Origin: an uncultured Oscillospiraceae bacterium
GTDB lineage: Bacteria; Bacillota; Clostridia; Oscillospirales; Ruminococcaceae
Assembly (NCBI GenBank): GCA_934446455.1
Contig: CAKSEE010000001.1
Span: 1-64,000, forward strand
Direction of reading: 5' to 3'
Length of the DNA: 64,000 nt
Part shown: positions 61,085 to 64,000 of the stretch, piece after piece
Layout: every line of letters begins with the position of its first letter
How positions within the stretch are numbered: position 1 is the first letter of the stretch
Translations under genes and position numbers: made by a program
The notes under the pieces: generated by a model
Told to the model about the DNA's origin: nothing
Databases searched by the model: none
The model's input: the letters and a program-made list of their open reading frames with translations, nothing else

Positions 61085-63353
61085 GGAAATTATCTGTGTT
61101 TGCAATTCCTACACGCTTCAAATATTCTGCCGCAAGCTCCACCTTTTCGGTTAAATCCGCTTGCGGTAGAATTTCTTTGTAAATATCAAAAGCCTTTATG
61201 AAATACGACTTTGCCGTATCAGTATCTCCCACTTGCAGACTTATTGCGGCAACATCAAAAATCAAATCGGCATAATCGGTGCATTTATCGGTATTTTCCG
61301 ATTTCACAAGTGCGGCGCATTTTTTCATAGCTTCAACAGCTTTATACGGCTCGCCCATTCCCGCAATCAATCGGGCGTAATTTCTTACCATAATAACGAC
61401 ATCGTTGGTTATGACGTTTGATAACGAAAGAAGCTGCATAGCCTTTTCCATAAAGATTTTTGCATTGTCAAAATCGCCGCTGTAATGATAAAGGTAGCCG
61501 AGATTCATATTCAGATTTGCGGCAAGAACGAGATTATCCTCGGCATTACACAGCGAAATTGCTTTTCTTTCAAGGGAGATAGCTTTCGGATAATTCTTAT
61601 CAAGCAAACCCTCACAGGAAGCCTGATTATTCAAAAGCAATGCTCTGTCATTTATTGTACCGATAGCTTCATCGGACAGCAAGCTTTTCATTGCCTCGAC
61701 TGCTTTTTTCATACCGCTTGCATAACGGTATTTCTCCATATATGAAAAGGTATCTTCAAGGAACAGCAGATATTCGGCATTGCTGTCATTTGCAATTTTG
61801 GCAATAATATTTTCGATAACGGAAAACAATGTTTTATAGTACGGAATGTCTTTTCCGTGCTGTATACATATTGAATATATCGACTTTATCAGCGTATTGC
61901 AATTTGTTACTGACGGTGATAAATCCGTTGTTGCAATATCCCTCACCATAGGCAGAATTGCAATTTTATCCGCTTCGGAATTTGAGATAGACCCAAGCTC
62001 AACAAGGTCGTTTATCTCGTCCATTGTATTCAGTTCAAGCCACTTTGCAAACATTCTTCCACGGATGCCCGTCTGCGGAACAAAAGTCATACAGCGCATA
62101 ATGCTTTGCTTGCCCTCATCGAGAAGATAGAGCGAAAACAGTGTACGGATATGGTTGTAATATGTGGCTTTGGTGTTTATGCCATCTTTATTTATTCCGA
62201 TTTTATCGGCACTATCCGGATTTACGCTTGAATTTTCAAGAGCTGTCAGCAGCTCGTCTGCTTCAAGCATACCCTTTTGAAGAAGTCTTGCGGACATTTC
62301 CACGGCAAGAGTATGATGGTGTACTGCCCCTATTATTTTTACAACAATATCACGGTTATTTTCTGTTTCGGAATAGAATTTACCTGTAAGGCTGACAAGG
62401 GCATCAATATCCGAAATTTCCGCAAGCTCAAAGGTCTTTCCGATTTCAAAATTACTGCGTGTTGTGAAAATAACTCGGCAATGGTATTTCATCAGAATAT
62501 CCAGCTTTGTTTCCTTTGAAGCGGTAGTGTTGAAGTTGTCAACGATAATCAGGGTATCGTCTTTTAGACTACGCAGAAATCGGTTGTGCTTTCTGAAACG
62601 CTCTGTTTCATCATCACTCGTTTTATCGTCTGCAAAATCCATATCCGCAATCATTTTCTGCAAACTGCCGTTATACTGAAAATACAGAGTGTTGGTGTAG
62701 TCCTTTTTATATTTTTCGGCGTAGGCTTTTGCAAATTCACTCTTGCCTATACCTGCAACGCCGTGAACGAAAACCTTGTTATGTGTGTTCAGTAATTCGT
62801 GCAGATTATCAAGCTCGGTATCTCTGCCGCAGAAATGCTTGCAGGGGTTCGGTACATCACCATCAAAAATCATATCAGCAGTTACAGGTGAGAGCGTTCC
62901 CATTACTAAAGCTTTTACATCACGCTTTTCAAATTTACGGTTTATGGCAAAGATGATAACGGCGGCAATGAATGCGGCAATATCATCGGGATATTCGGCG
63001 GTCAGCTCGTTTCTTTTCTGCTCGGAAATACTGATGTCGTTCATCACAAGGGTATAAACATTTTCGGCAGCCATAGCGGTATCGTACATAATCGGGAATA
63101 TTCCGCTTTCAAGGTCAGAGGCAAGATTTTCAGCAGCGGACTTACGCTGATAGAATTCAGATATTTTTGGACTTACGGGTGCAATTCCTTTCAGCCAGCG
63201 GTTAATCTGCCCGTTATCAAATTCAAAGTCATCATTCTTTTCAGAAAAATAATAGAACAGGTCGCAGATAAGCTCAGGCTGTGAAATACGATTTCCTTCG
63301 CTTATGTACTCTCTGATAATTCCGATAACTGTGCTGAAATCACAGCGCTGCAT
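61050..63353 (-). CDS. STAND ATPase (NB-ARC) with TPR-like C-terminus
   Basis: This 767-residue protein has an N-terminal domain of about 170 residues. The NB-ARC core follows: Walker A GVAGIGKS at 198-205, Walker B-type TLIIVDNF ending at D272-N273, and sensor FTTRS near 296-300. The C-terminal half (about 500-760) has tetratricopeptide-type helices (ANLNMNLGYLYHYSGDFDNAK). STAND proteins sense a ligand and oligomerise; many bacterial ones are antiphage. Its 3' end overlaps the MobB-like gene by 35 bases, and GGGAGG precedes ATG 63353. Confidence 0.85.
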   Translation of the reverse strand: MQRCDFSTVIGIIREYISEGNRISQPELICDLFYYFSEKNDDFEFDNGQINRWLKGIAPVSPKISEFYQRKSAAENLASDLESGIFPIMYDTAMAAENVYTLVMNDISISEQKRNELTAEYPDDIAAFIAAVIIFAINRKFEKRDVKALVMGTLSPVTADMIFDGDVPNPCKHFCGRDTELDNLHELLNTHNKVFVHGVAGIGKSEFAKAYAEKYKKDYTNTLYFQYNGSLQKMIADMDFADDKTSDDETERFRKHNRFLRSLKDDTLIIVDNFNTTASKETKLDILMKYHCRVIFTTRSNFEIGKTFELAEISDIDALVSLTGKFYSETENNRDIVVKIIGAVHHHTLAVEMSARLLQKGMLEADELLTALENSSVNPDSADKIGINKDGINTKATYYNHIRTLFSLYLLDEGKQSIMRCMTFVPQTGIRGRMFAKWLELNTMDEINDLVELGSISNSEADKIAILPMVRDIATTDLSPSVTNCNTLIKSIYSICIQHGKDIPYYKTLFSVIENIIAKIANDSNAEYLLFLEDTFSYMEKYRYASGMKKAVEAMKSLLSDEAIGTINDRALLLNNQASCEGLLDKNYPKAISLERKAISLCNAEDNLVLAANLNMNLGYLYHYSGDFDNAKIFMEKAMQLLSLSNVITNDVVIMVRNYARLIAGMGEPYKAVEAMKKCAALVKSENTDKCTDYADLIFDVAAISLQVGDTDTAKSYFIKAFDIYKEILPQADLTEKVELAAEYLKRVGIANTDNFLMLSQNTELPV

Positions 63354-63439
63354 TATGCCGACCTCCCTTGCAATAGATTCTTACATAAAGTATACCATAA
63401 AAACAGTTTTATTACAACAGCAGCAGTTTACTTTTTCAT

Positions 63440-63471
63440 AAATTTGTGGTACAATATGAGTACACAAATTT
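63440..63471 (+). promoter_or_regulatory. Operator-like dyad over recombinase 3 promoter
   Basis: AAATTTGTG (63440-63448) and CACAAATTT (63463-63471) flank a TACAAT -10 (63450-63455). Confidence 0.6.
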
Positions 63472-63528
63472 CATAAATCTGCTGTTTTAAAACTAACATT
63501 CATTAGTTCAGAAAGGAAAAGGTACGAT

Positions 63529-64000
63529 ATGAATAAACAGCAGAATAAACAAACAGCAATCTATTGCAGACTCAGCCGTGATGATGAAGTCGGCAGTGAG
63601 AGTATGAGCATACAGAATCAGAAAACGCTCTTTTCTCAGTATGCTGCTAACAACGGATTTACCGACTACACCTTTTATGTTGACGACGGCTTCAGCGGTA
63701 CAAGCTTTGAAAGGCCTGATTTCAAGCGTATGATAAAGGATATTGAAGCAGGCAAAATCGGAACGGTAATTGTCAAGGACTTATCCCGTCTTGGCAGAGA
63801 GTATTTGCAGACAGGCTACTACACCGAAATATTCTTTCCGCAGAATAATGTGAGATTTATTGCAGTCAATGACGGAGTTGACTCCGTAAACGGCGACAAT
63901 GAATTTGCACCGTTCAAGAATATCATTAATGAGTGGTACGCTAAGGACTGCAGTCGCAAGATAATCTCCGCACTGCACACAAAGGCGCACAACGGCGGCT
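63529..64000 (+). CDS. TnpX/TndX-like large serine recombinase, cut by window end
   Basis: The first 157 codons are visible: catalytic Ser16 in IYCRLSRDDE, DDGFSGTSFERPDFKRM and IVKDLSRLGREYLQTG. These are the hallmarks of the TnpX/TndX group that moves Tn4451 and Tn5397. It would excise and insert the block carrying TnpW, ParM, MobC and relaxase. AAAGGAAAAGG precedes ATG 63529. It belongs to a different subgroup from recombinases 1 and 2. Confidence 0.93.
   Translation, partial: MNKQQNKQTAIYCRLSRDDEVGSESMSIQNQKTLFSQYAANNGFTDYTFYVDDGFSGTSFERPDFKRMIKDIEAGKIGTVIVKDLSRLGREYLQTGYYTEIFFPQNNVRFIAVNDGVDSVNGDNEFAPFKNIINEWYAKDCSRKIISALHTKAHNGG

Noticed and set aside
1..64000. tRNA genes, CRISPR arrays or a tRNA attachment site for the island.
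   Set aside because: I looked at the larger gaps and near the 33-kb junction and saw no cloverleaf or regular repeat-spacer array.

Overview
The window looks like chromosome from a motile, Gram-positive gut-type Clostridia bacterium, most likely near Oscillospiraceae/Ruminococcaceae. I infer this from the rpsF-ssb-rpsR order, the flgM-flgN-flgK-flgL-fliW-csrA-fliD-fliS flagellar order with a DUF6470 gene, many textbook sigma-A promoters with 17-base spacers, and a mobile island full of Clostridia-type large serine recombinases. No rRNA, tRNA or CRISPR array was seen.

Bases 1 to about 32,950 are GC-rich chromosome. They hold, in order: a small beta-sandwich-type protein; a three-gene operon of an unknown protein, a soluble VirD4/TraG-like ATPase with a degenerate P-loop, and a ClpP-type peptidase; an EamA transporter; an ECF sigma factor with a membrane partner carrying two degenerate LytM-like domains; the S6-SSB-S18 operon on the minus strand; a frameshifted lipoprotein; a ten-gene late flagellar operon behind a near-perfect sigma-28 promoter; a lipoprotein; der, plsY and gpsA; an Abi_2 (HEPN-type) protein next to a TerB_N/TerB_C-type protein; a CwlD-like amidase; a large zinc-ribbon membrane protein; and an Xre regulator divergent from a lipoprotein gene. 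Two structured MITE-like elements with terminal inverted repeats lie at 4099-4300 and 23218-23440.

Near 33,000 the composition becomes AT-rich and stays so to the end. This is a composite of mobile elements. It has three large serine recombinase genes: 33036-34850, 42730-44715 (split by a TGG to TGA change) and 63529 onward (cut by the window). Between the first two lie cargo genes (methyltransferase, AraC and Xre regulators, an alpha/alpha-toroid-like protein, an HD phosphohydrolase with a small partner) and decayed genes. From 45.0 to 52.4 kb come a phage-type antirepressor, a PemK/MazF-like toxin, a sigma-like protein preceded by a tiny gene that may need a +1 frameshift, WYL, HD and HIRAN proteins, and an ImmA/ImmR-like pair with paired operators. 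An IS66 remnant follows, then a complete agr quorum-sensing locus (agrA, agrC, agrB, agrD) with two 21-base-period direct repeats that look like LytTR binding sites. The last block, TnpW-like, ParM, ParR-like, MobC-like, relaxase, an overlapping MobB-like gene, a STAND ATPase with TPRs and a TnpX-like recombinase, resembles a Tn4451-type mobilisable transposon.

The best candidates for new biology are the VirD4-like/ClpP operon at 1.3-4.1 kb, the agr locus with its undescribed secreted-protein cargo, the possible frameshift gene at 47.3 kb, and the operator sequence shared by two recombinase genes.
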